DNA of 64,000 nucleotides. Source: Fervidobacterium gondwanense DSM 13020. GTDB taxonomy: Bacteria > Thermotogota > Thermotogae > Thermotogales > Fervidobacteriaceae. The translations under genes and the position numbers were made by a program. The notes below the pieces were generated by a model. The model made no database searches, was not told where the DNA came from, and saw only the letters and a list, made by a program, of their open reading frames with translations. Position 1 is the stretch's first letter, and each line of letters starts with the position of its first letter. The stretch spans positions 1 to 64,000 of the forward strand of contig NZ_FRDJ01000008.1 of NCBI RefSeq assembly GCF_900143265.1, read 5' to 3'. This document shows positions 1 through 8,148 of this stretch, one piece after another.

Positions 1-94
1 TACCTTGAGGAGAGTTCTCAACAGTCCCACTACCGATGAAATCAGAAAAGAAAGAAAGATAGTTCTTTGAGACATCAATAGCTAAAATAGCCAA
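1..94 (-). CDS. IS110-family transposase, N-terminal fragment cut by the window edge
   Basis: Reading the minus strand from a TTG at 94, preceded by GGAGGTGA at 101-108, gives 31 residues that run off the left edge. They contain A-I-D-V-S-K, the first catalytic Asp motif of DEDD transposases of the IS110 family, and later V-E-N-S-P-Q-G, which fits the F-x-N-T-P-E-G stretch found about 25 residues further on in that family. IS110 recombinases move DNA with a bridge RNA encoded beside the gene. Only the first strand of the RNase H-like domain is visible, so family assignment is likely but not certain. It is too short to show on length alone. It reads in the same direction as the chemotaxis genes upstream of it. 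Confidence 0.65.
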   Translation of the reverse strand, partial: MAILAIDVSKNYLSFFSDFIGSGTVENSPQG

Positions 95-112
95 AGGAAT
101 CACCTCCGGATT

Positions 113-187
113 GAGTACAGCCTTACAACCTCGCGGTACATAAGAAAACGAGGCAAAACATTTTCCGGCAAGTAAAAAGCTGTACTC
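113..187 (-). ncRNA. Structured leader upstream of the IS110-type gene; candidate bridge RNA stem-loop
   Basis: A perfect 9-bp inverted repeat (GAGTACAGC at 113-121, GCTGTACTC at 179-187) encloses a large internal loop and a second perfect 5-bp stem (129-133 with 149-153). It sits in the roughly 185-nt gap between the cheW stop and the transposase start, next to the transposase ribosome-binding site. In the IS110 subgroup the bridge RNA is encoded in this left-end position and same orientation, and is built of stem-loops with internal recognition loops. Seen: the stems. Inferred: the function. An alternative is a hairpin that simply limits transposase translation. Confidence 0.35.
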
Positions 188-280
188 TAGTTAGGCAATC
201 TTATTTAAGAGAACAAAGTCTCAAGGAGGGGCAACCTGAAACTATTTTACCAGAGGTGTTAAAAAATATGCATTCAATTT

Positions 281-1123
281 TCAAAGACCAATTTTAATTT
301 TTACCGAACTTATTATACGAGGAGGGTAGTAGATATCCTCTGGCATAAGCTTTACAACGCGCTCTACTTTACTGACTCCTATGCCAAATAATTTATTACC
401 ATTTCTGATAATCAAGAACCTTTTTTGTGTTTTATCAGTTTTACCTGCAAGCAAATATTCAGAACTTACGACTGGTACTAACACACCGTCAAATTCAATT
501 TTACCGATCACTTCTTTTGGAGCGTTGGCAACAGTGTGAACTTTTGCGTCCTTGATTATGTACTGAATTTCTGAAGAGCTGACAGCATAACTATTCTTGC
601 CTGATGAAAAAATTACGAACTCGTTTTCAGAAGTTTTTTGGAGCACTTCTTGCTCTGCCTTAATTATTTTTCCTTCCGCAAATTTTTCCTCTTTCATGTA
701 TTTTTTAAACAAGCTTTGAACATTCAATATGTTTATAACCACACCTTTTTCGACGTACTGATGCGAAACTATTACCCCTTCTGGTTCATTAGAGTGTTTC
801 AAATTGTTGCCTTCTACCTCCATTATGCCTTTCACTCTGTCGACAATTATCCCTATTTCAAGACCTTCGTTGTTCAATATAACTATTCTTGCGTTTTGAA
901 AGTTCTCCTCTCCACCCACAGCTTTTTCCGAATCTTTGATGAGTATTTTCAAATCGACTACTATCAGAATTTTTCCGTAATAATTTACAAGCCCTGCAAC
1001 TTCTTCTGTTGCGAGTGGTAACGGTGTTATGTTTGATATTTGAGCAATGCCTGAGACAAAATTCAAAGGAACGGCAAAATCATTTTCTTCTAAAGCAAAT
1101 ACGAGCATCTTCTCAGAGGGCAT
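281..1123 (-). CDS. cheW: Tandem double-domain CheW coupling protein
   Basis: 280 residues holding two CheW-type SH3-like domains in a row, about residues 5-140 and 165-275, where usual CheW has one of about 150. The first carries the typical core (F-A-V-P-L, then G-L-V-N-Y-Y-G-K-I-L-I-V-V-D-L); the second is more diverged. CheW links receptors to CheA. It is the last gene of the minus-strand operon, 11 bp after the MCP gene, so it probably couples the double-MCP receptor to the CheA of the same operon. The ATG at 1123 follows a GGAGGG site. An IS110-type element lies just downstream, so the C-terminal end may have been altered. Confidence 0.85.
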   Translation of the reverse strand: MPSEKMLVFALEENDFAVPLNFVSGIAQISNITPLPLATEEVAGLVNYYGKILIVVDLKILIKDSEKAVGGEENFQNARIVILNNEGLEIGIIVDRVKGIMEVEGNNLKHSNEPEGVIVSHQYVEKGVVINILNVQSLFKKYMKEEKFAEGKIIKAEQEVLQKTSENEFVIFSSGKNSYAVSSSEIQYIIKDAKVHTVANAPKEVIGKIEFDGVLVPVVSSEYLLAGKTDKTQKRFLIIRNGNKLFGIGVSKVERVVKLMPEDIYYPPRIISSVKIKIGL

Positions 1124-1134
1124 CTTTTTCCCTC

Positions 1135-3093
1135 CTACTTAACTATCTTTCGCAAGTTCTCAACGACATCAATTATTTCTTCTGAAACTTCATTTATCAC
1201 ATCAAGACCAGCGAGTTTGTTATTCATTGCCAGAGAGGCTTGCTCAATAGAGAATGCTGAATCTACAATGGCTATTTTCAGTTGTTCGAGCGCTTTGTTG
1301 CTTTCCTCTATTGCAGAGTTCACCGAATTCAGCTCGCTGCTCATAGCATTAAATGCGGTGTCAAGTGAAGTTATCTTTTCCTTGAGATCTTCAGTGTATT
1401 CAATTGCAAAATTCGACTTCTCAATTTCCTGTTCAGTTTCTTTAATAGAAGATTCTAACAAGTCCCATATTTTCGAGGCTGTTGGCAGGATCTTTTGGAG
1501 ATGATTTTTCATTTGTTCGGCATTGTTTTCAATTTCCAAAGCCAAATTTCGAATGTCGTTGGAGAGAACGATAAAGTTTTTCTTGTACTCTCCTGCCCTC
1601 GAGGCTTCAATGAAACCGCTGACGGCAAGTGTACCTGTCTTTAGTGCGATTTTATCTATCTTCGCGAGTATTCTTTCAACGTCATCGAAGTATGTCCTTA
1701 TTTTTCCGATGCCTTGAAGGAGTTTATCCAAAATATCATTTATATTAATTAGTTTTGCACTAAGATCTTGTACGGCGGAGAAATTTGCCTCTACAAATCT
1801 CAAGAGTTCTGGTATCATTCCTTTGTTATCGTTGACCATTTTCGTTATGTCAGTAGATTGATTCACAAGTTTTCCAGCTATATTTGAAAGTTTTTCAACC
1901 ATCTGACTCAAGAACGAGGACGATTTAGTAAGCTGATTAAGAGCTGCTCCAACTTGATGACTCGATGTTGAAATGTCCTGAACATAATCGCGCAATTCCC
2001 TTGCCGCGTTGGAAAGTTTCTGAGTTAGTAAAGGCAGATTTTTCGATGACTTTAACTCGCCCGAGAGAGAAAGCAAATTCTGTGAGTATTTGTTAAGGTT
2101 TGCAAAAGTTTTCACCTCTTGATTGAGCGCTGTTGAAGATTGTATAGTAGCACTTGCTATCTGCGATGCCTGTAGCTCAACTTCGAGGAAATTCCTCAGC
2201 ATTTGATCAGACAGTTCCTTTACGAGATCAAAATCCTCGTTTTGCTTTGAGATGCTGGAAATGAGATCCTGAAATTTGGTTGTTATCTCATCTAAGATTT
2301 GTGAAATCGCATCGCCTGTCTTTTTCAAATCTTGGGTAGCACTTGTCAGACTTTCACTGTTGTTTGCTATATCATTTGATGCCTTTTGCAGATTGTCGAA
2401 GACTGATTTTGCGGTCTCTGCCTGCTTTTCCGCTTCTTGGGCAAGATTTCTTATTTCATCGGCGACAACGGAAAAGCCTGCCCCCACTTCTCCCGCTCTG
2501 TTAGCTTCTGTTGCTGCATTCAAAGAGAGGATAGTTATGTCATCCGCTATGTCCAAAACGTCGCTAAGAATATGCGACAAATCAGCCAATTCTCTGCCAA
2601 GCGTACTGACAACGTTTAGAATCTCTGTGTTTCTTTTATTAATTATGTTAGCGGTTTTAATTATGTCTTGGATATAAAATGACGTGTTTTGCGATAACGT
2701 TTGCGAGTTCTCAGCATCTTCTTTAATTTTGGAGAGAGAGGCTTTTATACTTGCTACCGATTTGTTTATTTCGTTAACTGCTATCTTTGATTCTTCGGCT
2801 GTGGAAGCGTATTCTTGAGCCATTGTTGCCAACTGTTCCATTGTTTTTTGTATTTGTTGTATAGCTGCTGCGGATTCTTCGACAGTTGAGCTTAATTGCT
2901 CCGCCGCCCATATGATGCGCTCAGCAAAGGCTGTCTGTCTTGCACTCAATTTACTTTCCGATAAAGTTGTTTGCGCTTTCTGAATAGTTTCGCCGACATT
3001 CTCAGGTTTTTCCGTGCTAAGTTCTGATGGTTGTACATGAACATCTGCTATCTTCTTCTCACCATCTGGTACCTCGAGCCTCTTTTTATCCAT
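1135..3093 (-). CDS. Soluble methyl-accepting chemotaxis protein with two signalling domains
   Basis: 652 residues with no hydrophobic membrane segment and no periplasmic sensor domain. The first half has a good MCP hairpin tip (L-N-A-A-T-E-A-N-R-A-G-E, then G-F-S-V-V-A-D-E-I-R-N-L-A) at about residues 190-220. The second half, at about residues 490-525, carries a degenerate copy (G-F-I-E-A-S-R-A-G-E, later L-S-N-D-I-R-N-L-A). It is almost entirely coiled coil. Start ATG at 3093 overlaps the cheA stop by 8 bp and has its own GGAGGTGG site. Soluble receptors of this type, such as FrzCD, feed alternative (non-flagellar) chemosensory pathways; what it senses cannot be read from the sequence. Confidence 0.85.
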   Translation of the reverse strand: MDKKRLEVPDGEKKIADVHVQPSELSTEKPENVGETIQKAQTTLSESKLSARQTAFAERIIWAAEQLSSTVEESAAAIQQIQKTMEQLATMAQEYASTAEESKIAVNEINKSVASIKASLSKIKEDAENSQTLSQNTSFYIQDIIKTANIINKRNTEILNVVSTLGRELADLSHILSDVLDIADDITILSLNAATEANRAGEVGAGFSVVADEIRNLAQEAEKQAETAKSVFDNLQKASNDIANNSESLTSATQDLKKTGDAISQILDEITTKFQDLISSISKQNEDFDLVKELSDQMLRNFLEVELQASQIASATIQSSTALNQEVKTFANLNKYSQNLLSLSGELKSSKNLPLLTQKLSNAARELRDYVQDISTSSHQVGAALNQLTKSSSFLSQMVEKLSNIAGKLVNQSTDITKMVNDNKGMIPELLRFVEANFSAVQDLSAKLININDILDKLLQGIGKIRTYFDDVERILAKIDKIALKTGTLAVSGFIEASRAGEYKKNFIVLSNDIRNLALEIENNAEQMKNHLQKILPTASKIWDLLESSIKETEQEIEKSNFAIEYTEDLKEKITSLDTAFNAMSSELNSVNSAIEESNKALEQLKIAIVDSAFSIEQASLAMNNKLAGLDVINEVSEEIIDVVENLRKIVK

Positions 3094-5650
3094 GGTTGCC
3101 CTCCACCTCCGGTATTCTATCCTTATTTCTCAGTGACAAAGTCAAGAACTGCCAGAACCTGTCAGGATCAAGAATCAAGGCTACTGTTCCATCGCCGGTA
3201 ATCGTCGTTCCGCTATAGAAGTTTCCCGGACTGCCGTATGGAAGTTCCATTCCAACATATTCGCCTTCTTCTATTATCTTATCCACAGTTAGCGCAAACC
3301 TGCTTTTTTCTGTTTTGACAATCAAAGCGTAGTATTTGCCACGTTTATCAAACGTGCTTTGCGTAGATGGACTACCTGAACTGCTGAGCAAATCTCTTGC
3401 TGAGAAGATAGGTATTAATTCCGTCATATATCTGATGAATTGTTGATTCTTGTACGAATGGATGTCTTTGATGTGGATGTTCTGTACGGCCTGGAGGTAT
3501 TCCATTGGGATGGCGAATTTTCGATTTTCAACTTTAAATATCAGTGCTTTAATGTAGAGTGTATGTAGTGGTATTTTTAAACTTATTTTTGAACCCTTGG
3601 AGGGGATCCAGTCAAGATTGACCTGCCCGCCGATTTTGTTCATCGTTGACAATACTATATCCATTCCGTATCCGCGTCCGGAGATCTGACTGACTTGATC
3701 CTTTGTTGAAAATCCGGGAAGGAATATTAAATTCGCTACTTCCTTCTCTGAAAGCTTATCTGCTTCTTCCTTGCTAATAAGGCCTTGTTTCACGGCTTTT
3801 TCTTTTATCTTTTTCGTGTCAAAACCTCTCCCGTCATCGCTTATTTCAATCATTGCGAAGTTACCACTGTAGCTCGCAGAAATCTTTACAGTACCGGTTT
3901 CTGGTTTGCCGAATTGTTTTCGTTCTTCAGGATACTCTATTCCATGATCTACCGCATTCCTGAGCATGTGCGTTATGGGATCCACAAGTAACTCTACGAT
4001 ATCTCTATCAACCTCTACATCTTCACCTTCAACAATAACTTCTATTTTTTTGCCCAAGTTTTTAGCGAGCTCTCGTGTTGTTCTACGGAATTGGTTAAAA
4101 AGGTATCTTAACGGTATCTTTCTGACATCCAAAGCTACATTCGACAATTCGTACGTAAGCCTCGAAAACTTTCTCTCGAAATTCTCAATAACTTCTGCTG
4201 CATTATCAGTAAAGTGGCTTGTTCTAATAAGATGTCTGAGTTCGTTTTTCATCGTGATGAATTCACTTGCAATTTTGTAAATCTCGTAGATTTTAGTTTT
4301 TGCCACCCTTATAGTCTGGAGTTCTGAAGAGATTGGTGATTTTGGCTTTTCTGACTCTATTCGCGTTTTAGGTGTTTCTTGACGCTTTTCAGGTGCGATT
4401 CGCGGAGCCTCTTTGAGAATTGTATTCAGTTGTTCTAACGCACTCTTTACATCGCCTGAATCTAAGTGTTCCTTTATACTTGAAACGCGCAATGCTTCTT
4501 CTTTTCTGCCAAGTCTTTCAAATGTTTCGCAAATTGTTTCCGCCAAACTCAATGCGATTCGGGAAGTTTCTGATTTTTCAATCGGAGTTTTTGAATCAAA
4601 ATTGTTCAAAAGATTCATAAGCTCTGAAATCAGGTCATTTATCTGCGATTCTGATAAAGCTTCAGTTACTTTATATGGTTGTACTTTTGGTTTCTCGTGT
4701 TCTTTCTTACTGGTTGTTTCTGACAGTCTTTCCAGTAAAACGTTAAGTCTCTCGGTTTCTTCAAAAGGTGTATCGGAAGATATGGCGTTCTGAAATTCTA
4801 CAATAATATCGACTATTTCATAAAGAATTTCAATATCAGCATTTTCACCCAACTGAATTTTGCTCGACACGTACGTTTCAGCCAAATGCACTAATTCTTG
4901 GAGATTTTTGATGTTTTCTAACGACTTTATGATGTTTCCGATTTCTTGAGATAGGGAAAGTACCAACCTTGCACCACCTTTTATGCTGTGAAAAGTTCTC
5001 ATGATAGAGTGGGCTACGTCCTTTTCAAATGTCTTTTCATAATCCTGGATAAGTCGATCTAATTCCTGTATTCTATCTTCAAGCTCGTCTAAAAAATCTT
5101 TAAGAGTACTTTGTGCGAGTTCATGCTCGAATTTTTTCTCCTGTGTACTTGTTTGCTCTTCTTGTTTGCCTTCTGTGTTAGTGTTCTCTTTAACATTTTC
5201 CTCATCCTTGCTGTAACTCTCTTCTTTTTGTTCCGAAGGCTCTTCGTTTAGTGATTTTGCCTGAGTCAAAAGATTGCTGAGTTGAAAATTCTCTGGTTTT
5301 ATCTCTATAAATTCTGTGCTTTCGCGTACTATATCCTCAAGCTGAGAGCATATTTTCCGCACTTCGTTAATGCTGTCAAACATAAAATCGATAAGTTTGT
5401 GTGTTGGCTCAACGCCTGAATTAAGAACGTCTTTCAGTGAGCTCTCAATGAAATGTGAAAGTTCTACGACATCTTGCAATTGTAGGAAACCTACAACGCC
5501 CTTAATAGTGTGGAAAGCCCTTATCAAGTCAGTCAGCTGTGATTCAGACCACTGGTTTATTACTATTATCTCTTCTGCTTTTGAAAGCAACGTCTCCACC
5601 TCTTCAATTATTGCACGAACTATCTCAAATTCTTCTTTTTGGAATTTCAT
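3086..5650 (-). CDS. cheA: CheA histidine kinase with two Hpt domains
   Basis: 854 residues from an ATG at 5650 preceded by GGAGGAAGGAAAAGG; an upstream in-frame start is possible but its extra 39 residues are really the out-of-frame end of cheY. Order: Hpt1 with His47 in F-H-T-I-K-G, an acidic linker (about 135-175), Hpt2 with His221 in F-H-S-I-K-G-G, a third helical region (about 330-400), P3 dimerisation, HATPase (H-M-L-R-N-A-V-D-H-G; D-D-G-R-G; G-R-G-Y-G-M-D) and a C-terminal CheW-like domain. Ordinary CheA has one Hpt and about 650 residues, so this resembles the multi-Hpt kinases of twitching, gliding or other alternative systems. There is no fused receiver; the partner is the neighbouring CheY. 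Confidence 0.9.
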   Translation of the reverse strand: MKFQKEEFEIVRAIIEEVETLLSKAEEIIVINQWSESQLTDLIRAFHTIKGVVGFLQLQDVVELSHFIESSLKDVLNSGVEPTHKLIDFMFDSINEVRKICSQLEDIVRESTEFIEIKPENFQLSNLLTQAKSLNEEPSEQKEESYSKDEENVKENTNTEGKQEEQTSTQEKKFEHELAQSTLKDFLDELEDRIQELDRLIQDYEKTFEKDVAHSIMRTFHSIKGGARLVLSLSQEIGNIIKSLENIKNLQELVHLAETYVSSKIQLGENADIEILYEIVDIIVEFQNAISSDTPFEETERLNVLLERLSETTSKKEHEKPKVQPYKVTEALSESQINDLISELMNLLNNFDSKTPIEKSETSRIALSLAETICETFERLGRKEEALRVSSIKEHLDSGDVKSALEQLNTILKEAPRIAPEKRQETPKTRIESEKPKSPISSELQTIRVAKTKIYEIYKIASEFITMKNELRHLIRTSHFTDNAAEVIENFERKFSRLTYELSNVALDVRKIPLRYLFNQFRRTTRELAKNLGKKIEVIVEGEDVEVDRDIVELLVDPITHMLRNAVDHGIEYPEERKQFGKPETGTVKISASYSGNFAMIEISDDGRGFDTKKIKEKAVKQGLISKEEADKLSEKEVANLIFLPGFSTKDQVSQISGRGYGMDIVLSTMNKIGGQVNLDWIPSKGSKISLKIPLHTLYIKALIFKVENRKFAIPMEYLQAVQNIHIKDIHSYKNQQFIRYMTELIPIFSARDLLSSSGSPSTQSTFDKRGKYYALIVKTEKSRFALTVDKIIEEGEYVGMELPYGSPGNFYSGTTITGDGTVALILDPDRFWQFLTLSLRNKDRIPEVEGNHG

Positions 5651-6032
5651 CCTTTTCCTTCCTCCAATATTTGTTTTACCAATTCTATGATGGAGTCTGG
5701 TAGAATTGGTTTTATTACGTAGGCACTTGCACCAGATTCCTGGCAACTCTTTGTTCATTCCTTTCATCTACAGTGGTAACAACTATTATCGGTAAATTAA
5801 GCGACAGCTCTTTTCGTATTCTTTTTATCATAGTTATGCCGTCGAGTACCGGCATGTTTATATCGGTGATTATACACCTTATTGATGAATTCTGTGGGTG
5901 TGATACCAATATTTCAATAGCCTGTGAACCATCCACGGCTTCTAAAACCTCATAACCTGCGAATCTAAGTATATGCGCAAGGTAGTTTCTTGTAGTTTTG
6001 GAATCATCGACAATCAGGATTTTAGAGCTCAT
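5647..6032 (-). pseudogene. cheY: CheY-type response regulator split by an apparent one-base deletion
   Basis: The start (ATG at 6032) gives D9/D10, the phosphoacceptor D57 in T-D-I-N-M-P and T86/T87, but the frame ends early at 5715 after 105 residues and lacks the conserved Lys and last helix. One frame over, directly after R-V-A, the sequence continues E-S-G-A-S-A-Y-V-I-K-P to a TGA at 5647-5649. Restoring one base near 5742 (for example GCC AAG GAA for GCC AGG AA) gives a normal 128-residue CheY with Lys108, whose stop overlaps the cheA start as ATGA. Its 5' end overlaps cheR by 11 bp. Either a true mutation or a sequencing error. Confidence 0.85.
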
Positions 6033-6870
6033 CTGTCATCACCATTCCTGTAGGTTTTTGATAAACAACCACATTGTTTATCCTTCTTGTGTTGAAAGAA
6101 GTGGATATCCGCGCCAAAGACTCTACTTGACTTAAGAAGAGAAAGCCTCCCGGAACAAGCATTCTGTAAAATGTTTGGATGACATCTTTTTTGGATATGT
6201 CAGAGAAGTATATCAGAACATTCCTGCAAAATATGAAGTCATAGTTTTGACCAAGCATTAACATTCTTTCAGTGTCCATAAGGTTAACCTTGTAGAACTT
6301 TACAAAACGCTTTATTTCGCTATTTAAGACATAAGAGTTTCCATCTTTGAAAAAATACTTCTCCAAATATTTAGACGGTACATTCCTAACATCTCGTTCT
6401 TGATAAACACCTCTTACCGCCTGTTTTAATACGTTATCATCAATATCAATTGCATCGACCCAATAGGAAAAATCATCTTCTAACATTTCTCTCAAAATGA
6501 TTGCAAGTGTGTAGGGTTCTGCGCCATTCGAACAGCCAGCCGAAAGGACCTTGAATGTTCTATTGCCGTTTTCTATTAATTCCGGGATACAATACTCTGC
6601 AAATGTTTGAAGCTGTGGAAATTCCCTAAAAAAGTATGTTTCATTGATGGTGATGCTCTGTATCAATTCATTAAGCTCACTTTTATCTTTATCCAAGAAT
6701 TTTAAATATTTGAGGTATTCCCTGAAATCATCGATTCCAAGAACTTTTAGTCGTTCTTGCAACTTCAAGTTTGTTATGTACAGCTGTTCGTCATTGATGT
6801 AGATTCCACATTTCTGATAAACGATATCCCTTATTTCCTTAAATTCTCTGTAGCCAAGTTCCAAAGTCAT
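6022..6870 (-). CDS. cheR: CheR chemoreceptor methyltransferase
   Basis: 282 residues, the usual CheR length. An N-terminal helical domain (about 8-65) is followed by the SAM-binding methyltransferase fold with A-G-C-S-N-G-A-E-P-Y-T at about 110-120 and C-R-N-V-L-I-Y-F near 215. CheR methylates glutamates on MCPs for adaptation. It lies between the HEAT-repeat gene and cheY in one operon. No cheB methylesterase is visible in this operon. Start ATG at 6870; the next gene upstream ends 27 bp away. Confidence 0.93.
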   Translation of the reverse strand: MTLELGYREFKEIRDIVYQKCGIYINDEQLYITNLKLQERLKVLGIDDFREYLKYLKFLDKDKSELNELIQSITINETYFFREFPQLQTFAEYCIPELIENGNRTFKVLSAGCSNGAEPYTLAIILREMLEDDFSYWVDAIDIDDNVLKQAVRGVYQERDVRNVPSKYLEKYFFKDGNSYVLNSEIKRFVKFYKVNLMDTERMLMLGQNYDFIFCRNVLIYFSDISKKDVIQTFYRMLVPGGFLFLSQVESLARISTSFNTRRINNVVVYQKPTGMVMTDEL

Positions 6871-6897
6871 TCACCCCAGGAGAATATGTTTGAGAAA

Positions 6898-8001
6898 CTA
6901 ATAGTCACTTTCTAAGTTATGCAATGCCCGCATTGCCGCTACGTACAATGCAGCTTGTTCAAAGCCTTCAAGATTCTTTGATGCATCCTGGATTATTTCA
7001 AGTATTCTTGGCTTTACATGTCCGCATGATTTTAGGATGTCTGAATTTGCTGATCCGATAAAATCTAAGACAGCTACGACGATGTATTTGTCTTTGTTAT
7101 CAAGGAGTTCTGAAATATTTGAAATTAAGTAATCGGGTTCAAAATGAGCCATTAACCGTACAAGTTCGTATTTATTAACAGAAGGCGTTTGCTCAGAGTT
7201 GAGTAATTCGCAAGTGTATTTTATAAGCTTCAACTTCTCTGGCTTGTCCAATGAAGCGGCATACTTTGAGGTGTATGATTTGAGGAAGTCTATTAATTCC
7301 TTGTAATAAATGTCCTTCTGCTCGATGGCCTTTTCAATGAATTCGATGTCTTCTTTTCTTGATATGGCGCTCAAAAAACGCAAAAAGGAGGGGAGTATTA
7401 TTGGGGTATAAATATCTATCGGAGAGATTATCGATGGGAGTTTTGTAAAGCAGGTTTCGTCGCAGATTTTCTCAAGTGATTCTAAAGCTGTAGATATAAG
7501 CATCGGTTCATTTATTCGGTTCATAACGTCTATCATTTTGTCTACATACTTTGACTCGTAGTATTCGCCTATATATTCGACAGCAGCTATAACGTTGTTC
7601 AGCTCCGGATCATCTAATCCTTTTGCAATTATTTCTACCGCATCAGGACTTTGCGTCATGTTTAATATATCGAGTGCATGTTTTCGAATATGCTTGTTTG
7701 GATGCTCGACTAATTTTTCCAATGCTTCCCTCGAAGCTGGCCAGATTTGGGCTAATATAACCGACCCAACATTCCTCGCATGTGCATTTTCCGAGAAGAG
7801 TAAGGTTGCTACTTTATCCGCTATGTCAGGCGACTGAATCTTGGAAAGGATCAAAGAAGCTCGTTCAATGAGAACTCGTGGACTATCTGAATTTAGTATA
7901 TTGAGTAGGAAATCTATATCATCGTCCACGTAATTTTGCGTGATAATGTTTTTTTCTATTTTATCAAGCTTTTGAAATGTACCTTCTTCATAGGGGAGCA
8001 T
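6898..8001 (-). CDS. HEAT-repeat protein heading the chemosensory operon
   Basis: 367 residues, all alpha-helical in pattern, with repeated paired helices of HEAT/PBS-lyase type; one unit near residues 90-120 reads H-P-N-K-H-I-R-K-H-A-L-D and is followed by S-P-D-A-V-E-I-I-A-K-G-L-D-D-P. There is no signal peptide or membrane segment, so it is cytosolic. The ATG at 8001 is preceded by GGAGGG. HEAT-repeat proteins occur with alternative chemosensory systems and can serve as scaffolds or regulators of receptors, but I do not recognise a named family. It is the first gene after the promoter at 8037-8042. Confidence 0.7.
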   Translation of the reverse strand: MLPYEEGTFQKLDKIEKNIITQNYVDDDIDFLLNILNSDSPRVLIERASLILSKIQSPDIADKVATLLFSENAHARNVGSVILAQIWPASREALEKLVEHPNKHIRKHALDILNMTQSPDAVEIIAKGLDDPELNNVIAAVEYIGEYYESKYVDKMIDVMNRINEPMLISTALESLEKICDETCFTKLPSIISPIDIYTPIILPSFLRFLSAISRKEDIEFIEKAIEQKDIYYKELIDFLKSYTSKYAASLDKPEKLKLIKYTCELLNSEQTPSVNKYELVRLMAHFEPDYLISNISELLDNKDKYIVVAVLDFIGSANSDILKSCGHVKPRILEIIQDASKNLEGFEQAALYVAAMRALHNLESDY

Positions 8002-8036
8002 CCTATCCCTCCTGGGTGTTGAAAGTTCACATGAAT

Positions 8037-8042
8037 ATTATA
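8037..8042 (-). promoter_or_regulatory. Extended -10 promoter of the chemosensory operon
   Basis: Minus strand reads TGATATAAT, an extended -10 (TG-N-TATAAT), 36 bp before the ATG of the HEAT-repeat gene. No good -35 box is at the normal distance (TTTACA is only 13 bp away). Confidence 0.6.
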
Positions 8043-8095
8043 TCACTTTTTTATTTGTAAATACAGCTTAACAAAGAGTGCTTTTTTATGATGTA

Positions 8096-8126
8096 TGGTA
8101 AAATTATTCAGTAGAATATGTATTCT
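8096..8126 (+). promoter_or_regulatory. Extended -10 promoter of the flgA operon with a palindrome
   Basis: TGGTAAAAT at 8096-8104 is an extended -10 about 45 bp before the flgA ATG. Just downstream at 8113-8126 lies AGAATA-TG-TATTCT, a perfect 6-bp inverted repeat that could be an operator. No clear -35 is seen. fliF has a very similar TGGTATAAT element. Confidence 0.5.
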
Positions 8127-8148
8127 AATTCAAAAGGTGTGAGTGACT

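Noticed and set aside
5651-5767. Extra 39 N-terminal residues for CheA
   Set aside because: They are the cheY C-terminus read out of frame; the ATG at 5650 has the ribosome-binding site and matches the Hpt start.
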